From contig CAJXVM010000001.1 in the NCBI GenBank assembly GCA_913061095.1, positions 62,001 through 126,000 on the forward strand: a stretch of 64,000 nt of DNA, in the 5' to 3' direction. Within the stretch, counting starts at the first letter, position 1, and each line of letters starts with the position of its first letter. A model generated the notes under the pieces. The model saw only the letters and a program-made list of their open reading frames with translations. It had not been told where the DNA came from and made no database searches. The translations under genes and the position numbers were made by a program. Positions 1 through 8,391 of the stretch are shown piece after piece. The stretch comes from an uncultured Ignavibacteria bacterium. GTDB taxonomy: Bacteria > Bacteroidota > Ignavibacteria > SZUA-365.

Positions 1-1
1 T

Positions 2-997
2 CAGGATTTCAGCGGCCGCATTCCCGTCGACGTGTGGAACAACCTGCGCGAGGATCCGGCGTCCCCGCTGTTCAACCGATGCTCGATGGCAGCATACCCT
101 CCGGGTTCCACATTCAAAATGCTCGTCGCAGCCGCGGCACTCCAGGAAGACATCATCAACCTCGACACGCGCATTCAGTGTCCGGGATCATACATGCTGG
201 CCGGTCAGGAGTTCGGCTGTCACGGTGCGCACGGATCGATCAATGTCGTCAGCGCCATCGAGCATTCCTGCAACGTCTTTTTCTACAAGCTTATTTTCAA
301 GCTGGGATTTGACAACCTCAAAAAGTATGGACAGATGTTTCACTTCGGCCAGCCGACCGGGATCGACATCAGCAACGAGAGTCCGGGCATTCTCCCGACC
401 GAAGAATATTATAACAGGCGTTACGGCACGCGCTGGAACATTGGTTACCTGGTCAACCTCGGTATCGGACAGGGTGAGATCAACACCACCCCACTGCAGA
501 TCGCCGCGTACACCGCCGCGATTGCCAACGGGGGCATGTACTATCGTCCGCACGCCGTCCGCACGATCCGCGACCGGGTGACCGGCGATGAGCAGCCAGT
601 GGATCCCCGCGGCAAAAACCTTCCCATCGACGGTCGTGTCATCGATATTATCAAACGCGGCATGTATCGAGTGGTGAATGGATCGGGCACCGGCTGGGCC
701 GCACGGGTCGGCGGCGTGCGTGTCGCCGGGAAAACAGGGACAGCCGAAAATCCTCCCAATCCCGACCACGCATGGTTTACCGCGTTCGCTCCATTCGAAA
801 ACCCCACCATCGCCATTACCGTCATCGTCGAGAACGGCGGTTTCGGCGGAACAGCGGCAGCGCCGATCGCCGGAGCCATGATCCGCAGGCATCTCTACGG
901 TCCGCTTCCACGATCGACGCCCCCTGACAGCACTTCTGAAGAAGCTCCTGCCGGCCAGACGTTCACCGAGGCGGAGAGAACGGCAGGCAGCCAATGA
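2..997 (+). CDS. mrdA: Penicillin-binding protein 2, C-terminal part (partial at window start)
   Basis: This is the transpeptidase domain of the elongation-specific PBP2, which cross-links peptidoglycan in the periplasm during lateral wall growth. The frame is open to the window edge, so the N-terminal pedestal lies outside. Visible motifs are the catalytic SxxK (PGSTFKM, near position 107), the SxN motif (HSCN, near 265) and KTGT (GKTGTAENP, near 730), in family order and spacing. The tail after the domain is Pro/Ser/Thr-rich. The stop overlaps the start of rodA by 4 nt (ATGA), which is the usual mrdA-rodA coupling. Identity is secure; only the true start is unknown. Confidence 0.95.
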   Translation, partial: QDFSGRIPVDVWNNLREDPASPLFNRCSMAAYPPGSTFKMLVAAAALQEDIINLDTRIQCPGSYMLAGQEFGCHGAHGSINVVSAIEHSCNVFFYKLIFKLGFDNLKKYGQMFHFGQPTGIDISNESPGILPTEEYYNRRYGTRWNIGYLVNLGIGQGEINTTPLQIAAYTAAIANGGMYYRPHAVRTIRDRVTGDEQPVDPRGKNLPIDGRVIDIIKRGMYRVVNGSGTGWAARVGGVRVAGKTGTAENPPNPDHAWFTAFAPFENPTIAITVIVENGGFGGTAAAPIAGAMIRRHLYGPLPRSTPPDSTSEEAPAGQTFTEAERTAGSQ

Positions 998-2226
998 TCG
1001 GACAATTCTTCGCACAGCTGTTCCGTCGCATCGATCTTGCCGTTCTGATCCCCGTACTGCTGCTTATTGCCGCCGGACTTCTCTCGCTCTACAGCGCGAC
1101 ACACAACGCGGCGATTTTCATCAAGTTTCAGAAGCAGATTTTCTGGGTGATTCTGGGTATGATCGTCATCGCCCTGGTTCTGCTCGCTCCGCCCCGTTTC
1201 TTTCATTTCAGTGCGTACATCTTTTACGGTGGGGCGATCCTGCTGCTGGTACTGGTGCTGCTCTTCGGCAAAACCATCGCAGGAAATGCCGGATGGTTCG
1301 GGATCGGCAGTTATGGCATCCAGCCGTCCGAGTTCGCGAAGATCGCCGCAATTTTCGCCCTTGCGCGTTTCCTGAGCGACAGCACGACGAGCATGAGCTC
1401 CTTCGCCGACCTTTCAAAAGCCGTCGGCATCGTTGCCCTTCCATGGGCGCTGATCATTCTGCAACCCGATTTCGGAACCGGACTGGTATACTGGGCGGTG
1501 TTCCTGGCCATGCTTTTCTGGGCCGGTGCGGAAATGGTGCTGCTGCTGACCCTGCTCTCTCCCGTGCTCGTCGTCATTCTGTCCGTTCTGAACATCTGGT
1601 ACTTCCTCGTCGCAGCCCTCGTCGTGTCGGTGCTCTTCTACGTGATGAAGCGGAATCTCGGTGTCGCGCTGATGTTCCTCGCCCTGAATCTCTCCATCGG
1701 ATTCGGAGTGCAATATCTGTTCGATCATCTTCCGGAGTACCAGCAAAACCGCATCGCGGTGTACTTCGATCCGTCGGCGTCGCCGCTCGCCGCCGGGTGG
1801 AACGTGATCCAGTCGAAGGTCGCCATCGGTGCGGGCGGTCTGGACGGACAGGGCTACCTGCAGGGATCCCAGACACAGCTGCGTTTCGTGCCGGAACAGT
1901 GGACGGATTTCATTTTCTGCGTTCCCGCCGAGGAGTTCGGATTCATTGGCGGCGGACTTATCCTCCTGCTTTTCGCGCTGCTCATCGTCCGCGGCATTGT
2001 ACTCGCCCGATCAATCGAACAGCGTTTCACAAGCCTGACCGTGATCGGCATTATCGCGATGTTCGCCTTCCATGTGTTCATCAATGTCGGCATGACGGTG
2101 GGGATCATTCCTGTCATCGGCATCCCACTCCCCTTCATGAGTTACGGAGGCTCCTTTTTCCTGACGAGCATGTTTGCCGTCGGCATCCTGCTGCACGCGT
2201 CGATGATGCGTTCATCGGACACGTGA
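994..2226 (+). CDS. rodA: Rod shape-determining protein RodA (SEDS glycosyltransferase)
   Basis: A 410-residue polytopic membrane protein of the FtsW/RodA/SpoVE (SEDS) family. In this family it polymerises lipid II into glycan strands together with PBP2. The protein has about ten hydrophobic segments, a QPDFGT-type motif in the middle (LQPDFGTGLVYW), the periplasmic stretch with QGYLQGSQTQLRFVPEQWTDFIF, and the C-terminal GIPLPFMSYGGS motif. Length is typical. It overlaps mrdA by 4 nt, so the two are translationally coupled. An ACACGTG/CACGTGT inverted repeat spans the stop codon (2219-2239) but has no T-run, so I do not call it a terminator. Confidence 0.96.
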   Translation: MIGQFFAQLFRRIDLAVLIPVLLLIAAGLLSLYSATHNAAIFIKFQKQIFWVILGMIVIALVLLAPPRFFHFSAYIFYGGAILLLVLVLLFGKTIAGNAGWFGIGSYGIQPSEFAKIAAIFALARFLSDSTTSMSSFADLSKAVGIVALPWALIILQPDFGTGLVYWAVFLAMLFWAGAEMVLLLTLLSPVLVVILSVLNIWYFLVAALVVSVLFYVMKRNLGVALMFLALNLSIGFGVQYLFDHLPEYQQNRIAVYFDPSASPLAAGWNVIQSKVAIGAGGLDGQGYLQGSQTQLRFVPEQWTDFIFCVPAEEFGFIGGGLILLLFALLIVRGIVLARSIEQRFTSLTVIGIIAMFAFHVFINVGMTVGIIPVIGIPLPFMSYGGSFFLTSMFAVGILLHASMMRSSDT

Positions 2227-2262
2227 CCGGGCCACGTGTGGACGAAAGGAAAAAAAAGAGGC

Positions 2263-2293
2263 TTGTGTATCCTCTGAGCCTTTGGTACTTTTG
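2263..2293 (+). promoter_or_regulatory. Putative Bacteroidota-type promoter of hbd-ackA
   Basis: TTG at 2263-2265 and TACTTTTG at 2286-2293 are separated by exactly 20 nt, matching the -33 TTG / -7 TAnnTTTG layout known from Bacteroidota. It sits in the 241-nt gap after rodA and would start RNA near 2300, giving a leader of about 165 nt before hbd. The same layout precedes the tRNA gene at 61496. It is a prediction from pattern only. Confidence 0.5.
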
Positions 2294-2423
2294 TATTGAT
2301 ATGAACAACGGGGATCGCCACCAGCCTCTCGTCATGCAAACCTCCCCGCAGTGCGTGGATCACGCCGTATCCATTCACCCGAGAAATCATACAACTACTT
2401 CACGCACCCGATATCATTTTTAT

Positions 2424-2442
2424 CCGGCCGTCGTCCGGCCGG
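2424..2442 (+). promoter_or_regulatory. GC-rich hairpin in the hbd leader
   Basis: CCGGCCG (2424-2430) and CGGCCGG (2436-2442) form a perfect 7-bp stem with a 5-nt loop. It ends 14 nt before the GGAG ribosome binding site (2457-2460) of hbd. Placement suggests it could affect translation initiation or RNA stability; there is no T-run, so it is not a terminator. Confidence 0.4.
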
Positions 2443-2467
2443 CATGCTACGAAACGGAGTAACGCAC

Positions 2468-3433
2468 ATGCCAGATCAACCTTTCAGTCTCAAGGATCTC
2501 GAACAGGAAATGACGCTCTCGTCCCCGGCGGCGTCCCGCATTGAATATGTCGGACTCGTCGGTGGCGGAGTCATGGGCCGCGGACTCGCGCAGACGCTTT
2601 CGGCCCAGGGGCTCAATGTCCTCATCATCGAAAAGAATGACGAACGCGCGCGTCTCTGCCTCGAAGGCCTCAGCGAGAACATGGATCGGGAGATCCAACG
2701 CTGGGGCATGACCGAAGGAGAAAAAAAGGCGCTGCTGAGTCGCATCAAGGTGACAACGTCCATCAACGACATTGCCAGCACGGACTTCGTCATGGAGGTC
2801 GTTGACGAGCAGTTCGATCTCAAAGAGGAACTTCTCATCAGACTCGACAAGATCTGTGACAACGACATCATCATCGCCTCGAACACCTCCACGCTGAGTC
2901 TCACAAAAATTGCAAAACCGGTGCAGAATCCGGGACGCATCATCGGCCTGCATTTCGCCCACCCGGTTCCGAAGACGCCGCTGTGCGAAATCATCCGCGC
3001 CTTCCAGACCAGCGACGAAACCTTCCAGCACACGCGGGAATTCATCCAGAGCATCGGCAAAACGCCTGTCGAGGTGTACGAGTACCCGGGCTTCATCACC
3101 ACCCGCGTCATTATCCCGATGCTGAACGAAGCGATGTACGTGCTGATGGAAGGCGTAGCCTCCGCCGAAGATATCGATACTGCCATGCGCCTTGCCTACA
3201 ATATGCCGATGGGACCACTCGAGCTTGCGGATTCGATGGGGCTCGAGGAACTCCTTGCATGGATGGAATCCATGTTCCAGGAACTCGGCGAATCCAAGTA
3301 CCGTCCCTGTCCCCTGCTGCGCCGGAAAGTCCGGGAGCAGAAGTACGGGAAAAAGGTCGGAGAGGGATTTTTCCGCTACGATGAGTCAGGTAATCGCATC
3401 AATGAGAATGAAGTGGAGGTATCAAAGGCATGA
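2468..3433 (+). CDS. hbd: 3-hydroxyacyl-CoA (3-hydroxybutyryl-CoA) dehydrogenase
   Basis: A 321-residue NAD(P)-dependent enzyme that interconverts 3-hydroxyacyl-CoA and acetoacyl-CoA in short-chain fatty acid metabolism. The N-terminal Rossmann fold shows GGGVMGRG around residues 31-38; the catalytic His lies in LHFAHPVPKTP near residue 160; the C-terminal helical domain has the GFITTRVIIPMLNEA signature. I chose the ATG at 2468 because it has GGAG 7 nt upstream and starts at the normal family distance from the Rossmann motif; the frame is open further upstream to 2351 without a ribosome site. The stop overlaps ackA by 4 nt. Substrate chain length cannot be read from sequence. Confidence 0.9.
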   Translation: MPDQPFSLKDLEQEMTLSSPAASRIEYVGLVGGGVMGRGLAQTLSAQGLNVLIIEKNDERARLCLEGLSENMDREIQRWGMTEGEKKALLSRIKVTTSINDIASTDFVMEVVDEQFDLKEELLIRLDKICDNDIIIASNTSTLSLTKIAKPVQNPGRIIGLHFAHPVPKTPLCEIIRAFQTSDETFQHTREFIQSIGKTPVEVYEYPGFITTRVIIPMLNEAMYVLMEGVASAEDIDTAMRLAYNMPMGPLELADSMGLEELLAWMESMFQELGESKYRPCPLLRRKVREQKYGKKVGEGFFRYDESGNRINENEVEVSKA

Positions 3434-4686
3434 CGAATATCCTCGTAGTCAATTGCGGCAGTTCCTCGATCAAGTATCAGCTGATCGAAGCAGAAACAAA
3501 AAACCGTCTCGCCAAGGGCCTTGTCGAGCGCATCGGCATGAGTGGAGCGCTGCTTACCAATACGCGTCACGACAATGACACGATCAAGCTCACCGGTGAA
3601 ATTCTCGATCACGGCATGGCCATCGAATACGTCCTCGCCGTCCTGCTGAGCAAGAATCACGGTGTCATCAAGGACAAATCGGAAATCCACGCCGTCGGTC
3701 ATCGCGTCGTGCATGGAGCGGAGGACTTTGCCGGATCCGTGCTCATCACCGATCAGGTCATGCAGTCGCTTCGCGACAATATCGAACTCGCCCCGCTGCA
3801 CAATCCCCATAATATCCGCGGTATCATGGCCTGCAAGCAGCATCTCCCGGATATTCCGCAGGTCGGCGTTTTCGATACGGCGTTCCATCAGTCGATGGAC
3901 CCGCAGGCGTTCCTGTACGGCATCCCGTACGTGTTTTACAAGAAGTATAAAATCCGCCGCTACGGCTTCCACGGCACATCGCATTTCTATGTTTCGAACC
4001 GCATGGCCGAGCTTATGGATCGCCCCATCAACGAACTGAAGATCATCACCTGCCATCTGGGGAACGGCTGCAGCATGGCGGCCGTCAAGCACGGACAGTC
4101 CGTCGACACGACGATGGGCTTCACGCCGTTGGAAGGACTGCTGATGGGAACGCGTTCCGGCGATCTCGATCCGCAGCTGATTCTGTACATCATGGGCAAG
4201 GAAGGACTCTCGCTCGCGGAAGCCACCACATTGCTGAACAAGCACAGCGGTCTTATGGGGGTGTCAGGTGTGAGCAGCGACATGCGTGAAATCGAAGAGG
4301 AAACCGAACAGAATCACGATCGGGCAAAAATCGCATTCGAGATGTTCTGTTATCGTGTGACAAAATATATCGGTGCCTACACCGCGGCAATGAACGGTGT
4401 GGACGCTATCGTCTTTACGGGCGGTATCGGAGAAAACAGCGAACTGGTACGCGATCACGTTTGCAGTAATCTTTCGTACCTCGGTCTCGATTTCGACAAG
4501 GAGAAGAATACCAGCGGTCCAAAGGAACGCTTCGTAACGACGGACGATTCCCGCGTCACCGTCGGTATTGTTCCCACGAATGAAGAACTCGTCATCGCGC
4601 TCGACACCATGGCCATCATGAATAGCGATATGCCTCCTTCGATGCGCAACATGGTCAAAAACAACGTTCTCGACCCTGTCGACTGA
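3430..4686 (+). CDS. ackA: Acetate kinase
   Basis: A 418-residue cytoplasmic kinase of the ASKHA fold, making ATP and acetate from acetyl phosphate and ADP, or the reverse. The N-terminal NCGSSSIKYQ loop, the GHRVVHGAEDF segment, the RYGFHGTSHFYVS motif with its catalytic region, the GTRSGDLDP segment and the FTGGIGENS nucleotide-binding motif are all present. Length is slightly above the usual 400. The start codon overlaps the hbd stop (ATGA). No phosphotransacetylase gene is in the window, so the partner enzyme must be elsewhere. A butyrate or propionate kinase role is possible given hbd, but the motifs fit acetate kinase best. Confidence 0.93.
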   Translation: MTNILVVNCGSSSIKYQLIEAETKNRLAKGLVERIGMSGALLTNTRHDNDTIKLTGEILDHGMAIEYVLAVLLSKNHGVIKDKSEIHAVGHRVVHGAEDFAGSVLITDQVMQSLRDNIELAPLHNPHNIRGIMACKQHLPDIPQVGVFDTAFHQSMDPQAFLYGIPYVFYKKYKIRRYGFHGTSHFYVSNRMAELMDRPINELKIITCHLGNGCSMAAVKHGQSVDTTMGFTPLEGLLMGTRSGDLDPQLILYIMGKEGLSLAEATTLLNKHSGLMGVSGVSSDMREIEEETEQNHDRAKIAFEMFCYRVTKYIGAYTAAMNGVDAIVFTGGIGENSELVRDHVCSNLSYLGLDFDKEKNTSGPKERFVTTDDSRVTVGIVPTNEELVIALDTMAIMNSDMPPSMRNMVKNNVLDPVD

Positions 4687-4697
4687 CGGATGGATGT

Positions 4698-5759
4698 ATG
4701 GGACGCACCGGACTGATCCGAGAGGAGCACCGCTACCCGGCACTTCGCGTGCGTCCCGATCTCTCCATCCTCGTCATCAAACCACGGGCCATCGGTGACG
4801 TGCTGCTTAGCAGCATCGTCACACCCAATCTCCGCAGCGCCTTCCCCAATGCCCGCATCGATTTCCTGACAGAAAAACCCGCCGCGGACATCATCCACGA
4901 TAACCCTTACATCGACGACGCCATCATCGTTCAACCGGGATCGGATTCCTACCTGCGTCTCCTCCGCCAGCTTCGTCGCCGGAAATACCATCTCGTGTTC
5001 GACCTGTTTTGTAATCCCCGCACCGCCCAGATGACCTATGCCACCGGCGCGTCTGTTCGCGTGGGGTATCCCTTCCGCGGACGCGCATGGGCATACAACG
5101 CGCAGGTGAACACCAGAGCTGACCGCGTGCACAACACACAGTTCAATCTCGACACCCTGCGCGCCCTCGATATTCCCATCGAGCACGACCATCTCGTCTT
5201 TCCTCTGCCCGCCGATGCGATGGAACCCATGCAGCATGTTGTTCGAGATGCCAGGAAGCTCGACGGTCCCGTCATCGCCCTCAATCCCAGCGGAACGTGG
5301 TCGACAAAGCGATGGGGACTCGATTCATTCGCCGCGCTTGGCGACGCGCTCGTGGAGAAATTCGCGGCAAACGTCATTGTGCTGTGGGGACCGGGCGAAC
5401 GCGGAGACGCCGAGCGAATTCAATCCGTGATGAAGCACGGGGCAACGCTGCCGCCGCCCACGACCATCCGCGAATCCGGCGCATTGCTGAAACTCTGTGA
5501 TTTCATGATCAGCAACGATGCAGGACCGATGCACATCGCCACGGCCGTCGGGACGCCGACACTCGGGATTTTCGGTCCGACGAATCCGCACCTTCAGGGG
5601 CCCTGGAATGAACGTTCTTCGTGGGTGCGGCTCGAGGGACTCGACTGTCTCGCCTGTAATCTCACGAGCTGCGACATCGGGAATATCTGCATGCGTGACC
5701 TCCCTGTTGACCGTGTCCTGAATGCATTCGAATCAATGCGCAGAAAGGCTGCCTCATGA
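4698..5759 (+). CDS. Glycosyltransferase family 9 (heptosyltransferase-like)
   Basis: A 353-residue GT-B fold enzyme of the ADP-heptose:LPS heptosyltransferase family, expected to add a heptose or related sugar to lipopolysaccharide core at the inner face of the membrane. Seen: IKPRAIGDVLLSS near residue 30, the acceptor-domain segment, ALNPSGTWSTKRW near 195, and the donor-site stretch ISNDAGPMHIATAVGTPTLG near 272, the hallmark of the family. Several Cys near the C terminus (LDCLACNLTSCD) are also common in this family. It follows ackA by 11 nt and overlaps the next lipoprotein by 4 nt. The exact sugar and acceptor are unknown. Confidence 0.88.
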   Translation: MGRTGLIREEHRYPALRVRPDLSILVIKPRAIGDVLLSSIVTPNLRSAFPNARIDFLTEKPAADIIHDNPYIDDAIIVQPGSDSYLRLLRQLRRRKYHLVFDLFCNPRTAQMTYATGASVRVGYPFRGRAWAYNAQVNTRADRVHNTQFNLDTLRALDIPIEHDHLVFPLPADAMEPMQHVVRDARKLDGPVIALNPSGTWSTKRWGLDSFAALGDALVEKFAANVIVLWGPGERGDAERIQSVMKHGATLPPPTTIRESGALLKLCDFMISNDAGPMHIATAVGTPTLGIFGPTNPHLQGPWNERSSWVRLEGLDCLACNLTSCDIGNICMRDLPVDRVLNAFESMRRKAAS

Positions 5760-6148
5760 TATCCTCACATTCCACCCCGCGAGCACTGCGTCTCCTACAT
5801 ATGCTGCCGCTTCTGTTCGCCGCCCTGCTCATCTTCCATGTCACTGCCTGCGAGGACAGTGCATCTCCCGACACCGCGATTTCCGTCCGCATCACGCAGC
5901 CGGCAGACAGCCAGATCGTTAGCGACAGCGTCCTGCGCATTCTCACTGAGATTTCAAAAGGATGCGGATGCCAGGCCCATGTGGAATTCCATATCGACGG
6001 TGTGCATCAGTACTCGGATTACCTGCCGTACTATTCCTACGACTGGGACATCCGTAATGTCACGGGGTTGCATGTGATAAAGACCCGCGTCGTCGTCTCC
6101 AACCGCGGCGACGCATGGGATTCCGTCCGGGTATTCGTCAATCCCTGA
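5756..6148 (+). CDS. Small lipoprotein with Ig-like domain
   Basis: A 130-residue predicted lipoprotein. A long N-terminal hydrophobic stretch ends in the lipobox VTAC (Cys near residue 32), followed by an acidic linker and one beta-rich domain with the pattern ITQPADSQIVSD ... VEFHIDGV ... YDWDIRNVTGLH, which resembles bacterial Ig-like repeats found in surface proteins. A CGC cluster sits in the middle. Its start overlaps the glycosyltransferase stop by 4 nt, so it is co-translated with it. Function unknown. Confidence 0.75.
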   Translation: MISSHSTPRALRLLHMLPLLFAALLIFHVTACEDSASPDTAISVRITQPADSQIVSDSVLRILTEISKGCGCQAHVEFHIDGVHQYSDYLPYYSYDWDIRNVTGLHVIKTRVVVSNRGDAWDSVRVFVNP

Positions 6149-6252
6149 AAAAGGCTTCCGTGTAAGGAGATGTCGATTTCCCCCTCCGGAATGAAACATC
6201 CCGGGGTGTTCAGGGGTTATACTGGTAGAAGGTTTTTGTTATTCGACGAGTC

Positions 6253-6507
6253 ATGGAAGATTACGATCTCATATCGCTGGTGCACGAGAGGATTTTTGAA
6301 TACCGCTCCTCTCACGGCCACGCTCCCGCCGCGGTGCTTCTTTCGCCGACAGCCTTTCACTGGATGCGCCTCATCTACGAAGAAGAGCGGCAGTTGCTCG
6401 GGCACAGTGCACTCAACGAAAACAGCTGGACACTGCACATCGAAGGCGCGGAAATTACCGTTCGCGTTGACGAAATGCTCGGTGATTTTGAGATCAGGTT
6501 GATTTGA
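6253..6507 (+). CDS. Hypothetical protein, 84 aa
   Basis: A small soluble protein with no signal peptide and no family I recognise. It is acidic with a predicted helix-rich first half (EDYDLISLVHERIFEYR) and a beta-like second half (WTLHIEGAEITVRVDEML). A TATACT -10-like element lies at 6218-6223 but I see no good -35 partner, and the ribosome site is weak. It lies between a + strand operon and the convergent M16 gene. The composition matches neighbouring genes, which supports a real gene, but confidence is moderate. Confidence 0.55.
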   Translation: MEDYDLISLVHERIFEYRSSHGHAPAAVLLSPTAFHWMRLIYEEERQLLGHSALNENSWTLHIEGAEITVRVDEMLGDFEIRLI

Positions 6508-6559
6508 CGACCCTCACCCCCGATCCACTTTCTCCCCTTTCGTTTCCCATCGAATCCGT

Positions 6560-7981
6560 TTATTCTTCCACTTCAATCACCTGAACATCCCTGCCCAGCG
6601 ACTCAAGGCGGGGACGAAGCACATCCCCCTTGCCGATCACGGTCACTTGGAAGTTGTCCGGCTGAAGCACCTTCTCCGCCACACGCCTGACATCCTGCGC
6701 AGTGACACGAGCGATGTGATCGCGCGCGCACATGGCATCTCCCACCGGGATGCCGTAGACGACCGCCTCCTTGAGCAGTCGCTGCAGGTTTCGGTTGGAG
6801 GAAAACAGCAGCGGGCTCTCCGCCAGGAGGGATTTCTTCACGCGCTGCAGTTCCCTGTCACTGATCGGATTGCTCGCGAGCTGCGTCATGACCCGTTCGG
6901 TAACGGAGACAATGCTGTCCGCAAGCACAGGCGGCGCGGATCCGGAGATCATCATGTAACTGCATTCACGTGAAAACACCAGGGATGAAGTAAACGTCGG
7001 ACTGATCACATTTTCCCCCCACATCGCCTGACGGAGACGCGAGGAGTCGCCTTCCGCGAACAGCGCGTGCATCACCATCAGTGCAGCAGCATCGGGCGCT
7101 GCACGTCCGGGCACGGTGGTGCCGAAACGATAGTACGCGAGACCTTTTGTCGTGGACGTATCGTCGATCACCTGCATGGTACCGGAGGGTTCCGCCCGCG
7201 CAGGGAGCGGGTCGGCAGTTTCAGCGGGCTCCGCCGCCGGGGTCCAGCGTCCGAACTGCTCGATCAGCAACGTGCGCACAAACTGGAAATCGAGATTTCC
7301 CGCGATGATCAGCGTCGTGCTCGCGGGTGTGTACCACTGCTCGTGAAAAGCGCGCAGATCTGTCGTTTCCCGGGCCGAGACATCGGCATCACTGGGCAGC
7401 ATGGATTTCGTCACGGCGGTCATCGTCCCGCAGAGGTCGTTCAGCGTCTGCAGAGTCGCCCGTTCCCCGGCTGATCGCGTGGAGGGGACCAGACGCGTGG
7501 ATGCTTCCTGCTTGAAGGCGAGAAGCTGCTCTGCCGGGAAGGTCGGCCGCTGCACGGCATCGGCAATCACCTCGAGCGTGCTGCGGAAATTCCGGGTGAG
7601 AGTTTTCGCGTAGATCTGCGCATAGTCGTAATGCACGTACGGCATCACGATGCTTCCAAGCTGATCCAGCCGCCGCTCGATCATGTCGCGCGAGCGATCC
7701 TTGCTGCCTCGCAGCAGCATGTGATTGACCACATAGGCAACTCCCGGCTTGTCCTCCGGCTCACGCATGATACCGCCGTCTACTATGACGTTGATTTCCG
7801 CGAGGGGGATGTCATTTACGCGCGTGAAAATCACGCGCATGCCGTTGTCCAGGATATCCTCGGTGACCTCCGGCATCCAGACCGTCTGCATGTCATCCGC
7901 GGCCGCGCGGGCGGCGGCGTCACCGGATTGCGAAAACGCGGTCTGTGTCAGCAGAACAAGCAGCAGCAGAACTGTCCTCAT
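6560..7981 (-). CDS. M16 family protein lacking the zinc-binding motif (inactive-type subunit)
   Basis: A 473-residue secreted protein: signal peptide (residues 1-18, ending SQS), then two M16-type halves, including the DILDNGMRVIF opening and a C-terminal half with TTLIIAGNLD and the arginine-rich substrate region. Active M16 peptidases carry HxxEH; here the aligned site near residues 83-87 reads YVVNH, so the first His and the Glu are gone and only the last His remains. It should therefore be a non-catalytic partner, as in the second subunit of M16B pairs. No active M16 gene is next to it. It overlaps the upstream 137-aa gene by 4 nt. Confidence 0.85.
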   Translation of the reverse strand: MRTVLLLLVLLTQTAFSQSGDAAARAAADDMQTVWMPEVTEDILDNGMRVIFTRVNDIPLAEINVIVDGGIMREPEDKPGVAYVVNHMLLRGSKDRSRDMIERRLDQLGSIVMPYVHYDYAQIYAKTLTRNFRSTLEVIADAVQRPTFPAEQLLAFKQEASTRLVPSTRSAGERATLQTLNDLCGTMTAVTKSMLPSDADVSARETTDLRAFHEQWYTPASTTLIIAGNLDFQFVRTLLIEQFGRWTPAAEPAETADPLPARAEPSGTMQVIDDTSTTKGLAYYRFGTTVPGRAAPDAAALMVMHALFAEGDSSRLRQAMWGENVISPTFTSSLVFSRECSYMMISGSAPPVLADSIVSVTERVMTQLASNPISDRELQRVKKSLLAESPLLFSSNRNLQRLLKEAVVYGIPVGDAMCARDHIARVTAQDVRRVAEKVLQPDNFQVTVIGKGDVLRPRLESLGRDVQVIEVEE

Positions 7982-8391
7982 TCCGCCTCCATCTCTTCGT
8001 TGCGAATCGACACCTCCAGAAAGCGGTCCTCGTCGGCGATGCCCTTGAGCAGGCGCATGCCTTTTTCGCCGACGGACATGCGGAAGCTGTTGAGAATGTC
8101 ACCCGGCTTGGAGATGCGCACATCGTACGAACCAGTGAGATCGAACAGATCGATCATCGTCTCCGCCGCGCCGGTTCCGGGAAGCAGGCCCTTGGCCTTG
8201 AGTCCGCGCAGTGCGAACTGCAGCAGACCTTTTTCTTCGTCGTTCTCGATCGCGATGTTATAGCGGAAATGCGTGAATTCCTCCGTCGTGCGGAAATGAA
8301 AACGGATGCAGTCGCGCTGTTCGTCGGTATTGAACGCCGGATAGATTTCCAGCGAGTATTCGATGGGGCCCTTGTCGATTCGGGGAAACAT
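7978..8391 (-). CDS. Hypothetical protein, 137 aa
   Basis: A soluble, charged protein of unknown family with no signal peptide. It is locked between hisS and the M16 homologue: its ATG shares one base with the hisS stop (TGATG) and its stop overlaps the M16 start by 4 nt. Visible features are a beta-like N-terminal half (IEYSLEIYPAF, RFHFRTTEEFTHFRYNI) and a mixed C-terminal half ending in an acidic tail. The strict overlaps at both ends show that it is translated. I cannot assign a function. Confidence 0.75.
   Translation of the reverse strand: MFPRIDKGPIEYSLEIYPAFNTDEQRDCIRFHFRTTEEFTHFRYNIAIENDEEKGLLQFALRGLKAKGLLPGTGAAETMIDLFDLTGSYDVRISKPGDILNSFRMSVGEKGMRLLKGIADEDRFLEVSIRNEEMEAE

Noticed and set aside
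2219-2239. ACACGTG/CACGTGT inverted repeat over the rodA stop as a terminator
   Set aside because: No T-run follows and the stem is only 7 bp.
2301-2462. 53-codon frame (MNNGDRHQPLVMQ...) in the hbd leader ending 5 nt before hbd
   Set aside because: No ribosome site and no domain; it is the tail of a longer shadow frame over rodA. A leader ORF role is possible but unsupported.
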